Shown here piece after piece: positions 43,750-51,030 of a stretch of DNA of 64,000 bases (its first letter is position 1; each line of letters opens with the position of its first letter). The notes under the pieces are model-generated. The model worked only from the letters and a program-made list of their open reading frames with translations, was not told the DNA's origin and searched no databases. Source of the DNA: Dyadobacter sp. (GTDB taxonomy: Bacteria; Bacteroidota; Bacteroidia; Cytophagales; Spirosomataceae). The stretch spans positions 393,303 through 457,302 of the forward strand of contig NZ_JAGIAS010000004.1 in assembly GCF_017744695.1 (NCBI RefSeq). The letters are read 5' to 3'. Made by a program: the position numbers and the translations under genes.

Positions 43750-46659
43750 TCATTTAAAATTCAGCAAATACCCCGTCAAATCAGCCAGATCCTGCTCGTT
43801 TAGCCCCAGTGCCGTCGGCTCCGGCATTAGCGACGATGGCATTTTTTCCCGCGTTTTGATCTGATCGGCCTTGATCGTATGCTGCTGACCGGCGGCATCT
43901 TTCAGTACCACGTTCGCGCCGTCGCTCATGAGGAAGCCGAAATAAGTATCGCCCTTTTTGGTCACGATGGTGTAGCTTTCATAGCCAAAAACCATGCTCG
44001 CAGACGGATTCACGATGGCATCCAGCAGTCCCGCCTTGTCGAACTTTTTATGGATAGTGGTCAAATCCGGCCCGATTTCGGCGCCGGTTTTGCCGTGTTT
44101 ATGGCAGGCAGCGCAGGTGGTGGAGAAGACCTTTTCGCCGTGTGCCGGGTCCGCATTCATTCTGGAAATGAAGTCGGTTTTCAAAACCTTGCCGTTTCTC
44201 GGGAAAAACTGGCTGGCGACCACGCGTACGTTCTGGTCGGGGTTTTTGAAAATGATTTCGCTCACGGATTTAGCGATCGTGTCGGGCAACTGTCCTTGCA
44301 CGCGCATATCCACGAGAATATTGCCGCCATTCATGTCCGAAGCCATTTGGCGGGCGGTTTCGATGCGCTGGGGCATGGGTTGGGTTTGGTCTGCGACGGT
44401 CTTTTTGAGGTCGAGCATACGTTTGTAGGCGGGCGTCATGACCTGGGCAGTGGCTTCTTCCCAGTTCATCAGATCGGCCCAGTCATTGCTTTTGCGGAAG
44501 TTGATCCAATAGGAAGCCTGCGAAGCAACATCCGGTAATTTGGATTTGGACAATGCGATCATCGCCTCGGCTGCTTTTTTATCTTTGATGAAACCAATAG
44601 CTGTCAAAGCCTTACGCCGCTCGGACTCGGAAACTTTATCTGAACCGGCCCGTACTTTCAACTCTTCCACCGCAGAAACCGGGTGTAAGCGCCACGCGAG
44701 GCCCGAGCGCTGCGGTCTCCAATTGGACGGATCTGCTTTAAATGCCTCGCGCACATATGTGTAGACTTTCTCTTCTTTCCCATCGGCAGCAGTGCCAATG
44801 GCTTCGAGCATCCAGGGATCCTTGCCGTCGTAGTTTTTAATCAGATTTGAAATACTATTAAATGATTCACTATAAGGAACATCACGCAATGCTATTCCTA
44901 CTTCGCGACGCACAGCAGGATCGGTGTCTTTGGACATTTGTTCGAAATAAGGATTCGCTTTACCGGTCGATTTTAATGCACGAAAAGCCGTGAGCCGCTG
45001 CATCGCATTAGGTGAATTAAGGAGCTTGACCACCTCCGCATTGCCTTGCTCTCCCAATTGCGCTAACAGCCAGATTGCCCGCGCCTGATGGTATGGATTT
45101 TCAGCATTCAATAGCTTCTTCACATCCGGTACCACCGCCTCTCCCTTTGCTTTTAACCCCTCGAAAGCCAATGCACGGACATTGATCGCCGGGTTTTGCA
45201 ATGCATTGATGAGGCCCATTGTGGTAGTAAAATCCAGTTTTGGGGTAGTTAACTTTCTCCCTTTTGGGGTAATGCGGTAAATGCGCCCATAGCCCTTTTT
45301 GTCCTTCATGGCATGGCCACCTACGACGGGATCGTACCAATCGGCGATGTAAATGGCACCGTCGGGTCCCACGGCCACATCCGACGGGCGGAACCATTTG
45401 CGGTAATCCTGGTCGGTTTCGTACCATTCGTACCGCTCCGAAACTTTGGGGAATGAGCTGATCAGGTCGCGGCGGTGCAATGCAAAGCCCGCACCCTGCG
45501 GCTTGGGTTGGTAGGCGAATATCACATTCCGGCCAGCTTCGCAGCTCAGCAATGTCCCGCGGTAGTTTTTACCTAACCCATCTCCCTCATAAAACACAAT
45601 TCCCGTAGGCGACCCGGCCCCGGAATTGTCTCCGGCCGGCATGACGCCCGGGTCTTCCTGGTGCCAGTGCGTAGCGAAAATATCCTGTCCGGGGCGGCGG
45701 TCGGCTTGCCAGTAACGCGTACCGTCCGCCGAAAAGTAGCCAGCATTGCCATTTTCCTGCAAAAATGAGACGCGGCAGGTGATCACCTGGTCGTCGTTAT
45801 CGTTCTGCCACATATTGCCATAGCTATCGAGGCACACCTCGTAGCTGTTGCGGAAGTTGTGGCCCAGCACTTTCAGGCCTGTACCATCCGGATTAATGCG
45901 CAATGCAAGCCCGCCGACCCAAATCCGGCCGTCGTCCGACTTCTGGTTACCTTCATTCTTTTTATTATAAGGCGTCCCGCCAACGTAAAGGCTGCCGCTG
46001 CGCAATGTCCAGCCACTTTTGTCAGTGACTTTATGCGGACCTGCGTTGCCGGTATTGAAATAATACTTGCCATCCGGCCCGACAATCAGCGAATGCAATG
46101 AATGATCGTGGTCGAAACCACCGAACCCCGTCAGGAAAACCTCCCGTTTGTCCGGTTTATCATCGCCATTCGTGTCCGTGTACACCAGCAGGTTAGGCGC
46201 ACAGGAAACGATAGTTTTGTTTCCAATAACCGCAATCCCGAGTGGTGCCGTCAGCAGTGAATCTTCGACATACACTTTGGAAGATTCAGCTTTCCCATCT
46301 CCATCCCGATCTTCGAGGATCATCACCCGGTCACCTTTTTGCTTGTGGCTCAGGCGCTCGGCAGGTTTGGTATTAAAATCCCTGTAATTGACTGCCTCCG
46401 TAATCCATACCCGGCCTTTGGCATCGATATCCATGTTGGTCGGGTTGTAGAACATCGGCGCTTCGGCCCATAATGTGGCTTCGAGGTCATCGGGCACGTA
46501 CAGGCGCGAGGAATCGTCGGCCGTCACAACTGGTAAGGACGATCGTTGCTGCGGTTGAGGATTATTTTTAATTGATACAATACTGAAGACAGAAGCTAGT
46601 AATATGCTGGCTGCCCAAATACCGGTTTTATAGAGCGGTAATGCGTTGGTAATGTTCAT
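43750..46659 (-). CDS. PVC-type heme-binding CxxCH protein (membrane-bound dehydrogenase-like)
   Basis: A 969-residue exported protein. The signal sequence (GIWAASILLASVFSIVSI) is followed by a six-bladed beta-propeller of the glucose/sorbosone dehydrogenase type (about 60-420; WITEAVNYRDFN, LHSLIVGPDGKYYFNTGNAG, VGPDGAIYIADWYDPVVGGH). HEAT-like repeats follow (about 440-780). The C-terminal heme domain has CAACH (CAACHKHGKTGAEIGPDL) and MVFGYESYTIVTKKGDTYFG. These proteins are typical of Planctomycetes and Verrucomicrobia and may oxidise sugars with electron transfer to the C-terminal heme; this is unproven. The start at 46659 is chosen because the in-frame extension to 46758 crosses an inverted repeat. 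Confidence 0.9.
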   Translation of the reverse strand: MNITNALPLYKTGIWAASILLASVFSIVSIKNNPQPQQRSSLPVVTADDSSRLYVPDDLEATLWAEAPMFYNPTNMDIDAKGRVWITEAVNYRDFNTKPAERLSHKQKGDRVMILEDRDGDGKAESSKVYVEDSLLTAPLGIAVIGNKTIVSCAPNLLVYTDTNGDDKPDKREVFLTGFGGFDHDHSLHSLIVGPDGKYYFNTGNAGPHKVTDKSGWTLRSGSLYVGGTPYNKKNEGNQKSDDGRIWVGGLALRINPDGTGLKVLGHNFRNSYEVCLDSYGNMWQNDNDDQVITCRVSFLQENGNAGYFSADGTRYWQADRRPGQDIFATHWHQEDPGVMPAGDNSGAGSPTGIVFYEGDGLGKNYRGTLLSCEAGRNVIFAYQPKPQGAGFALHRRDLISSFPKVSERYEWYETDQDYRKWFRPSDVAVGPDGAIYIADWYDPVVGGHAMKDKKGYGRIYRITPKGRKLTTPKLDFTTTMGLINALQNPAINVRALAFEGLKAKGEAVVPDVKKLLNAENPYHQARAIWLLAQLGEQGNAEVVKLLNSPNAMQRLTAFRALKSTGKANPYFEQMSKDTDPAVRREVGIALRDVPYSESFNSISNLIKNYDGKDPWMLEAIGTAADGKEEKVYTYVREAFKADPSNWRPQRSGLAWRLHPVSAVEELKVRAGSDKVSESERRKALTAIGFIKDKKAAEAMIALSKSKLPDVASQASYWINFRKSNDWADLMNWEEATAQVMTPAYKRMLDLKKTVADQTQPMPQRIETARQMASDMNGGNILVDMRVQGQLPDTIAKSVSEIIFKNPDQNVRVVASQFFPRNGKVLKTDFISRMNADPAHGEKVFSTTCAACHKHGKTGAEIGPDLTTIHKKFDKAGLLDAIVNPSASMVFGYESYTIVTKKGDTYFGFLMSDGANVVLKDAAGQQHTIKADQIKTREKMPSSLMPEPTALGLNEQDLADLTGYLLNFK

Positions 46660-46678
46660 GGTGTTATTGAAGGAGAAT

Positions 46679-46754
46679 GGAGAAAAGGGAGGAAGGAGGA
46701 AAGGAAAAAGAATTAACTCGAAAAAGAATCCCTCCTCCTTCGTCCCTTTACTCC
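46679..46754. repeat. Purine/pyrimidine inverted repeat
   Basis: A 21-bp arm at 46679-46699 (GGAGAAAAGGGAGGAAGGAG plus G) is matched by its inverted copy at 46734-46754 with 19 of 21 positions paired. The purine-rich arm shows a loose 7-bp rhythm. It lies between the exported TIM-barrel gene and the cytochrome gene that follows it. A related purine stretch occurs at about 42280-42310. Confidence 0.7.
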
Positions 46755-46761
46755 TCATATA

Positions 46762-47646
46762 TCACGTTAAAAATAAGCCTTTAAGGTAATTCAGGTTATG
46801 CTGGTAGGCCGGGATAATCTCCGCGCCCTGCGGCGTGGCGCCTTCGATCTGCATCCAGCCTTCGTAACCGATCTCTTTCACCGCTTTCGCTACCCGTGGC
46901 CAGTCGAGCGGGCCTTCACCGAGGCGCTGGCCGTTTTCTTTCATATGTATTTCGCAGATCAGGTCCTTGCCGAGCATCGGAATTTCCTTGAAAATATCAT
47001 GACCGGCGTCGGTTGAATTGCGGAAATCGTAATACACCTTCACCGCCTTGGAGCCTACTGCATTGATAATGTTCAAATGCTCCTGCCCACTCAACCACGA
47101 TTCGATTCCCAGTGTAATGCCTTGCTTCTCGGCATGTGGGGCGACTTTTTTCAGGCGTTCAATCACCGCTTTTTTGCCGGCATCGTCATTTCGCAGGTCA
47201 CCTTCTGAAAAGAATGCGAGCAGAATCACTTTCACACCCAATGCCTTGGCTGCGTCAACACTGTTCCAAACCCATTCTTCCGTTTTGGGCTGCGATTTAT
47301 AAGGCACACGGTTGAGTTCGCCGATCGCCAGGCTCGAAACCTGCACACTTGTACGCGCGGACGCCTCGCGGATCGCCTGCAAGGTTTCGGGTACCGAGAG
47401 GCCCTTTTCGTCCTTCCCGGTGTTATAACTCACCTGAATGCCTTGCAAGCCGATTTGCTTCGCCCTATCGAATGCTTCCGGGCTTAGCTGGCGTCCTACC
47501 GACCAGTCGCATGCGCCGATCTGGTATTTCGGTGCCGTGAAGCGGCCTGTTTTAAGAACATTATCCTCATCAAATGCCGTCGATGCCAGCAGTAGCGCAC
47601 TGCTCTTGAGCATTTCCCGCCGGCTAAGCACCAAACCGTCCATCAT
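46762..47646 (-). CDS. Exported sugar phosphate isomerase/epimerase-like TIM barrel
   Basis: A 294-residue protein with a twin-arginine-like leader (LSRREMLKSSALLLASTAF). The AP-endonuclease-2/xylose isomerase-like TIM barrel reads YQIGACDWSVGRQLSPEAF, IGLQGIQVSYNTG, GVKVILLAFFSEGDLR, ITLGIESWLSGQEHL, KVYYDFRNSTDAGHD, ICEIHMKENGQRLGEGPLDW and GWMQIEGATPQGA. The metal-ligand Glu, Asp, His and Glu positions look intact. It lies 102 bp upstream of the cytochrome-dehydrogenase gene and is likely co-transcribed with it. It resembles, but is not close to, the TIM-barrel protein at 28139-29074. Confidence 0.85.
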   Translation of the reverse strand: MMDGLVLSRREMLKSSALLLASTAFDEDNVLKTGRFTAPKYQIGACDWSVGRQLSPEAFDRAKQIGLQGIQVSYNTGKDEKGLSVPETLQAIREASARTSVQVSSLAIGELNRVPYKSQPKTEEWVWNSVDAAKALGVKVILLAFFSEGDLRNDDAGKKAVIERLKKVAPHAEKQGITLGIESWLSGQEHLNIINAVGSKAVKVYYDFRNSTDAGHDIFKEIPMLGKDLICEIHMKENGQRLGEGPLDWPRVAKAVKEIGYEGWMQIEGATPQGAEIIPAYQHNLNYLKGLFLT

Positions 47647-47726
47647 TACAGTCAGATTTTGAAATACTTAAAGAATATCTTCAAAATGTGCTGTGGCCGG
47701 GTTTCTACTTATGACCGAGTGCGGCC

Positions 47727-48086
47727 CTACCGGCTGAATGCGTCCTCGATATGGCGAATATCGGTCGAACCATCGGGTAGCCTGAGAATCGAAACAATGT
47801 CGAAACGGACGTCATTTTCCCAATCGGTGTCGAAAATATATTGCTCCGCCGCCCGCATGACGAGCTTTGCTTTGGTCGCATTCACGAATTCTTCGGGCAT
47901 GCCGAATGCAGTGCCTGTTCGGGTTTTGACTTCCACGAAAACCAGCATATCGTCTTTGGCGACGATCAGGTCGATTTCGGACTGCCTGCTCCGGTAATTT
48001 CTGGCGATGATTTTAAAACCTTTTTCGAGAAGGAAGGACGCCGCGGTGGTTTCTCCCCAGCGGCCCAGGTCATTGTGCGCTGCCAT
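47727..48086 (-). CDS. YraN/UPF0102-family putative endonuclease
   Basis: A 119-residue protein of the UPF0102 family with a restriction-endonuclease-like fold. The sequence shows LGRWGETTAASFLLEKGFKI, NYRSRQSEIDLIVAKDD (the E-x-D of the nuclease core) and LVFVEVKTRTGTAFG. The conserved E-D-EVK pattern suggests an intact active site. The substrate is unknown; Holliday junction processing has been suggested for relatives. The start at 48086 leaves out seven upstream residues in frame. It lies 24 bp downstream of the second toxin gene. Confidence 0.92.
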   Translation of the reverse strand: MAAHNDLGRWGETTAASFLLEKGFKIIARNYRSRQSEIDLIVAKDDMLVFVEVKTRTGTAFGMPEEFVNATKAKLVMRAAEQYIFDTDWENDVRFDIVSILRLPDGSTDIRHIEDAFSR

Positions 48087-48109
48087 AATGTGTGTTTTGT
48101 AAATCAATA

Positions 48110-48442
48110 CTAGTCTTTATCAACACCCGACAAGAGTTGTTTCAAAGCTCCCATGGTAATGGATTCCCTTTCGCTTTTATCATAAATAGACAAAAGTGTG
48201 ACCGATTTCTTCGTGATATGAACGTAGGTAACGACGCGCGCTCCGCCCGATTTCCCTCTTCTTTTGGATTTGATGGAAAGCCGTACTTTGTAACAACCCA
48301 TACCCAAGGGAACCCCTTGCTGCGGGTCTGATTTTAACAACTGTATCAACTCGAAACAATCGGCTGATAGAGACGGGTACTTTTTTGAAAGTTGTTTAAG
48401 CTCCGACTCAAACTCTTTCGTCGTTTTGACAAAGTAACTCAT
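48110..48442 (-). CDS. RelE/HigB-like toxin of a second TA pair
   Basis: A 110-residue basic protein. The RelE-fold pattern is VKTTKEFESELKQLSKKYPSL, then YKVRLSIKSKRRGKSGGARVV (basic strand-loop) and VTYVHITKKSVTLLSIYDKSE. These are typical of RelE-like mRNA interferases of Bacteroidota. Its start overlaps the end of the upstream small gene by 35 bp. Confidence 0.8.
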   Translation of the reverse strand: MSYFVKTTKEFESELKQLSKKYPSLSADCFELIQLLKSDPQQGVPLGMGCYKVRLSIKSKRRGKSGGARVVTYVHITKKSVTLLSIYDKSERESITMGALKQLLSGVDKD

Positions 48443-48638
48443 TCAGGAACTCTTCTGCGTCCCTGGTCTCCAATTTTCCCTGTTTTAGTAACTCTATGTC
48501 GTCAACAATGTCAATTGCGTCGTCCAAAATTTTGAAGTGGATTGGCAAAAGTGGCTTTACTTTGACATACGGGAGCCTTCTGAGCAAGCCGAGTACGAAT
48601 TGAGCTCTTTCCTCTTTAATATCCAGTAATACCTTCAT
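48408..48638 (-). CDS. Putative antitoxin of the second TA pair
   Basis: A 76-residue protein from MKVLLDIKEERAQFVLGLLR to the DAEEFLNELLCQNDERV end. The region ILDDAIDIVDDIELLKQGKL is acidic and helical, as expected for an antitoxin that wraps the basic toxin. The start at 48638 is chosen because the frame above it up to 48788 has unlikely composition. It overlaps the toxin gene by 35 bp. Confidence 0.68.
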   Translation of the reverse strand: MKVLLDIKEERAQFVLGLLRRLPYVKVKPLLPIHFKILDDAIDIVDDIELLKQGKLETRDAEEFLNELLCQNDERV

Positions 48639-48818
48639 AACCACAGAATTTAGTTGCACTAACAAATTTAACGAACATTTAGCTAATAAATTAGCGTTGT
48701 GAAACCGGGACATATGTGTACAATTTTTCATGAACCGGATATTGCCGGCCTGATATTTAGACGTCACGGTCACAAATTGGTAACACATTCGTCCCGATTA
48801 TTTTTTTGATACAATAAA

Positions 48819-49541
48819 ATGAATACCCTGATCAATAAAAAAGTGAGTTTCCAAAACCTGGGTCTGATTGATTATCAGGAGGCTTGGGATTATCAGGAGC
48901 GAATTTTTGCTGAAACGTTGGCGATCAAGACGCAGAACCGCGGGCTGGAAGCGGAAAACCAGCAGCTGACGCCTAATTTTCTGCTTTTCTGCCAGCACCC
49001 CCATGTATATACGTTAGGCAAGAGCGGCAAACCGGACCATTTGTTACTGGCAGAGGAAGATTTGGCGGCCAAACAGGCGAAGTACTATAAAATCAACCGC
49101 GGTGGGGACATTACCTACCACGGACCAGGCCAAATCGTTGGTTACCCAATCCTGGACCTCGACAATTTCTTTACGGACATACACGTATACATGCGTACGC
49201 TCGAAGAGGCAATTATCCTCACGCTAGCAGAATACAATGTGCAAGCGGGGCGCATTGCCGGATTAACGGGCGTTTGGATTGACTTTGAGGAACAAAAAAA
49301 TCCGAGAAAGATCTGCGCATTGGGTGTGAAAGCGAGTCGCTGGGTGACCATGCATGGGTTTGCGCTGAATGTCAATACAGATTTGTCGTATTTCGGGAAT
49401 ATCGTACCGTGCGGGATCGACGACAAGGCGGTTACGTCGCTGGCGGCGGAGCTGGGCAGGGAAGTAGATTTGGAAGAAGTTTCAGTAAAATTAAAAAAAC
49501 ATCTGGCGCATTTGTTCAGCATGGAATGGGAAGCAGTGTAA
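48819..49541 (+). CDS. lipB: Octanoyl-ACP:protein N-octanoyltransferase
   Basis: Transfers octanoate from acyl carrier protein to lipoyl domains. The 240-residue protein carries FLLFCQHPHVYTLGKSG, KINRGGDITYHGPGQIVGYP and KICALGVKASRWVTMHGFAL, with the catalytic lysine (GVKASRW) and cysteine (VPCGIDDKAVTSL). Length is normal. Its stop overlaps the start of the next gene by one base (TAATG), so the two are translationally coupled. Confidence 0.96.
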   Translation: MNTLINKKVSFQNLGLIDYQEAWDYQERIFAETLAIKTQNRGLEAENQQLTPNFLLFCQHPHVYTLGKSGKPDHLLLAEEDLAAKQAKYYKINRGGDITYHGPGQIVGYPILDLDNFFTDIHVYMRTLEEAIILTLAEYNVQAGRIAGLTGVWIDFEEQKNPRKICALGVKASRWVTMHGFALNVNTDLSYFGNIVPCGIDDKAVTSLAAELGREVDLEEVSVKLKKHLAHLFSMEWEAV

Positions 49542-49954
49542 TGAAGAAGGATATTATTTTTCACCCCGTAAAAGGGGTACAGGTGGCGATCGTACGCAGT
49601 ACGAATGAATTGAACGCCGAAGAATGGAATGTGATTGTGATCAATCGCAACGACGATCCGGTTACGAGCGTCTTTGTGACCTCGAAAGGTTACAGCAATA
49701 GTGAATCCGGGGATAATACCGACCAGCGAACGTCGACATTAAGACATTTCTTTCCCGAAATACCCGCGGGCGGACATGTGGTCGTAGAGCCGATCATGCC
49801 CGATGTTTTTCACCTGAACAATGAATTTTGGATCAGCTATTTCATCGGCAGCCAAATTTACGACAAGAAATTCATTTTCGTACCCGACAGTATCATCGAG
49901 GAAAATATGATGACGATCGATCCTCCGGGGCTGGAAGGCGTTTTGCACGAGTAA
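49541..49954 (+). CDS. Conserved hypothetical protein coupled to lipB
   Basis: A 137-residue protein from MKKDIIFHPVKGVQVAIV. I cannot name a family with certainty. It is strand-rich (WNVIVINRNDDPVTSVFVTS, HVVVEPIMPDVFHLNNEFW, KFIFVPDSIIEENMM) with no signal peptide or membrane segment. Its ATG overlaps the lipB stop codon (TAATG). The context points to a cytoplasmic accessory protein, but no function can be assigned. Confidence 0.82.
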   Translation: MKKDIIFHPVKGVQVAIVRSTNELNAEEWNVIVINRNDDPVTSVFVTSKGYSNSESGDNTDQRTSTLRHFFPEIPAGGHVVVEPIMPDVFHLNNEFWISYFIGSQIYDKKFIFVPDSIIEENMMTIDPPGLEGVLHE

Positions 49955-50186
49955 CGATCAGGCGAATGGATAGCGGTAGTCAAGCATTGTCAGGTGTTGG
50001 GTTAGGCAGTTCGATAATTAGGTAGGGTTGTTTGGTAATTAGTATTGGAATAGCAGGAATCATGAATTGTCACTCTTGATATTTTCAGTCATATTGAAAA
50101 TTCAGATCGGGCTTAGCAAACGATTCCGAACCACACTTCACCGAACCTGACCAAAACTGACACTTTCCACCTAACCGACCCACGCT
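49955..50186. repeat. Third, weaker decamer-type array region
   Basis: The gap begins with G/T-rich 10-bp-register units (GTCAAGCATT, GTCAGGTGTT and degenerate followers) from about 49989 and ends with C/A-rich units such as CGAACCTGAC and CAAAACTGAC near 50140-50160. The layout is the same as at 27405-27590 but more degenerate. No gene or RNA is seen. Confidence 0.55.
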
Positions 50187-50921
50187 ATGACAGAAGATTT
50201 TAAACGCCGCGCCAAAAACTTTCTCCTCCTCGACATTGAAACCGTGTGTTCGCATGCCAGCTACGACGAGCTTCCCGAACGAATGCAAAAGCTTTGGGAC
50301 AAAAAGGCGCTAACGCTCAAAAAAGGAGACGAAACCGCCACCAACGCCGATTGGTTTTACGACCGCGGTGCCATTTACGCGGAGTTTGGGAAAATCATTT
50401 GCATTGCCTTCGGCGCTTACTATTGGAACGAAAAAGACGAGATTGCGTTTAAAGTGAGTAGCTTCGCCGGAAACGACGAAGTTCAGTTGCTGCTGCAATT
50501 CAAGGCGTTGATTGAAAAATACCCCGCCGAACAGCTGGTCCTCTGCGCCCACAACGGCAAAGAATTCGACTTCCCGTTCATTTGCCGACGGATGCTGATC
50601 CACCGCATCGAAATCCCCAAAGCATTACAGATTACGGGTAAAAAACCCTGGGAACTTCTCCACCAGGACACGATGGATCTGTGGAAATTCGGTGATTACA
50701 AAAGTTACACCTCGCTCGATTTGCTGGCCGCCGTTTTTGATATTCCCGGAAGCAAGAACGAAATGAGCGGCGACCAGGTAACAAAGGTTTACTACGAGGA
50801 AAATGATCTGGCTAAAATTTCGCGATATTGCAGGGAGGACGTAGTAGTGCTGGCACAATTGTATTTGCGGCTGCATTGCCTTGACCAAATACCCGAAGCA
50901 AATATCGTACGGGTAGAATAA
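50187..50921 (+). CDS. PolB-type 3'-5' exonuclease domain protein
   Basis: A 244-residue stand-alone DEDDy-type exonuclease. The metal-binding motifs are ExoI FLLLDIETV, ExoII CAHNGKEFDFPFICRRM and ExoIII YCREDVVVLAQLYLR. The sequence between fits the DNA_pol_B_exo2-like family found alone in Bacteroidota. It is likely cytoplasmic and acts on DNA or RNA 3' ends; the biological substrate is not known. It lies upstream of the RNase R gene on the same strand, separated by a heptamer array. Confidence 0.9.
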   Translation: MTEDFKRRAKNFLLLDIETVCSHASYDELPERMQKLWDKKALTLKKGDETATNADWFYDRGAIYAEFGKIICIAFGAYYWNEKDEIAFKVSSFAGNDEVQLLLQFKALIEKYPAEQLVLCAHNGKEFDFPFICRRMLIHRIEIPKALQITGKKPWELLHQDTMDLWKFGDYKSYTSLDLLAAVFDIPGSKNEMSGDQVTKVYYEENDLAKISRYCREDVVVLAQLYLRLHCLDQIPEANIVRVE

Positions 50922-50925
50922 CCGC

Positions 50926-50967
50926 GGTCGGCGGTCGGCGGTCGGCGGTCGGCAGTCGGCAGTCGGC
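50926..50967. repeat. Heptamer tandem array (GGTCGGC)4(AGTCGGC)2
   Basis: Four perfect GGTCGGC units (50926-50953) and two AGTCGGC units (50954-50967) lie between the exonuclease and RNase R genes. The period of 7 is shared with arrays at 61-95 and 61436-61470. Confidence 0.9.
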
Positions 50968-51030
50968 AAACAACAGCGGCCCAAAAACCTAGTTCCGAGA
51001 GAAACGCGGGACATTTTATACATTGAATAC

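Noticed and set aside
50926-50967. CRISPR-like repeat
   Set aside because: Units are 7 bp and contiguous without spacers; it is a simple tandem repeat.
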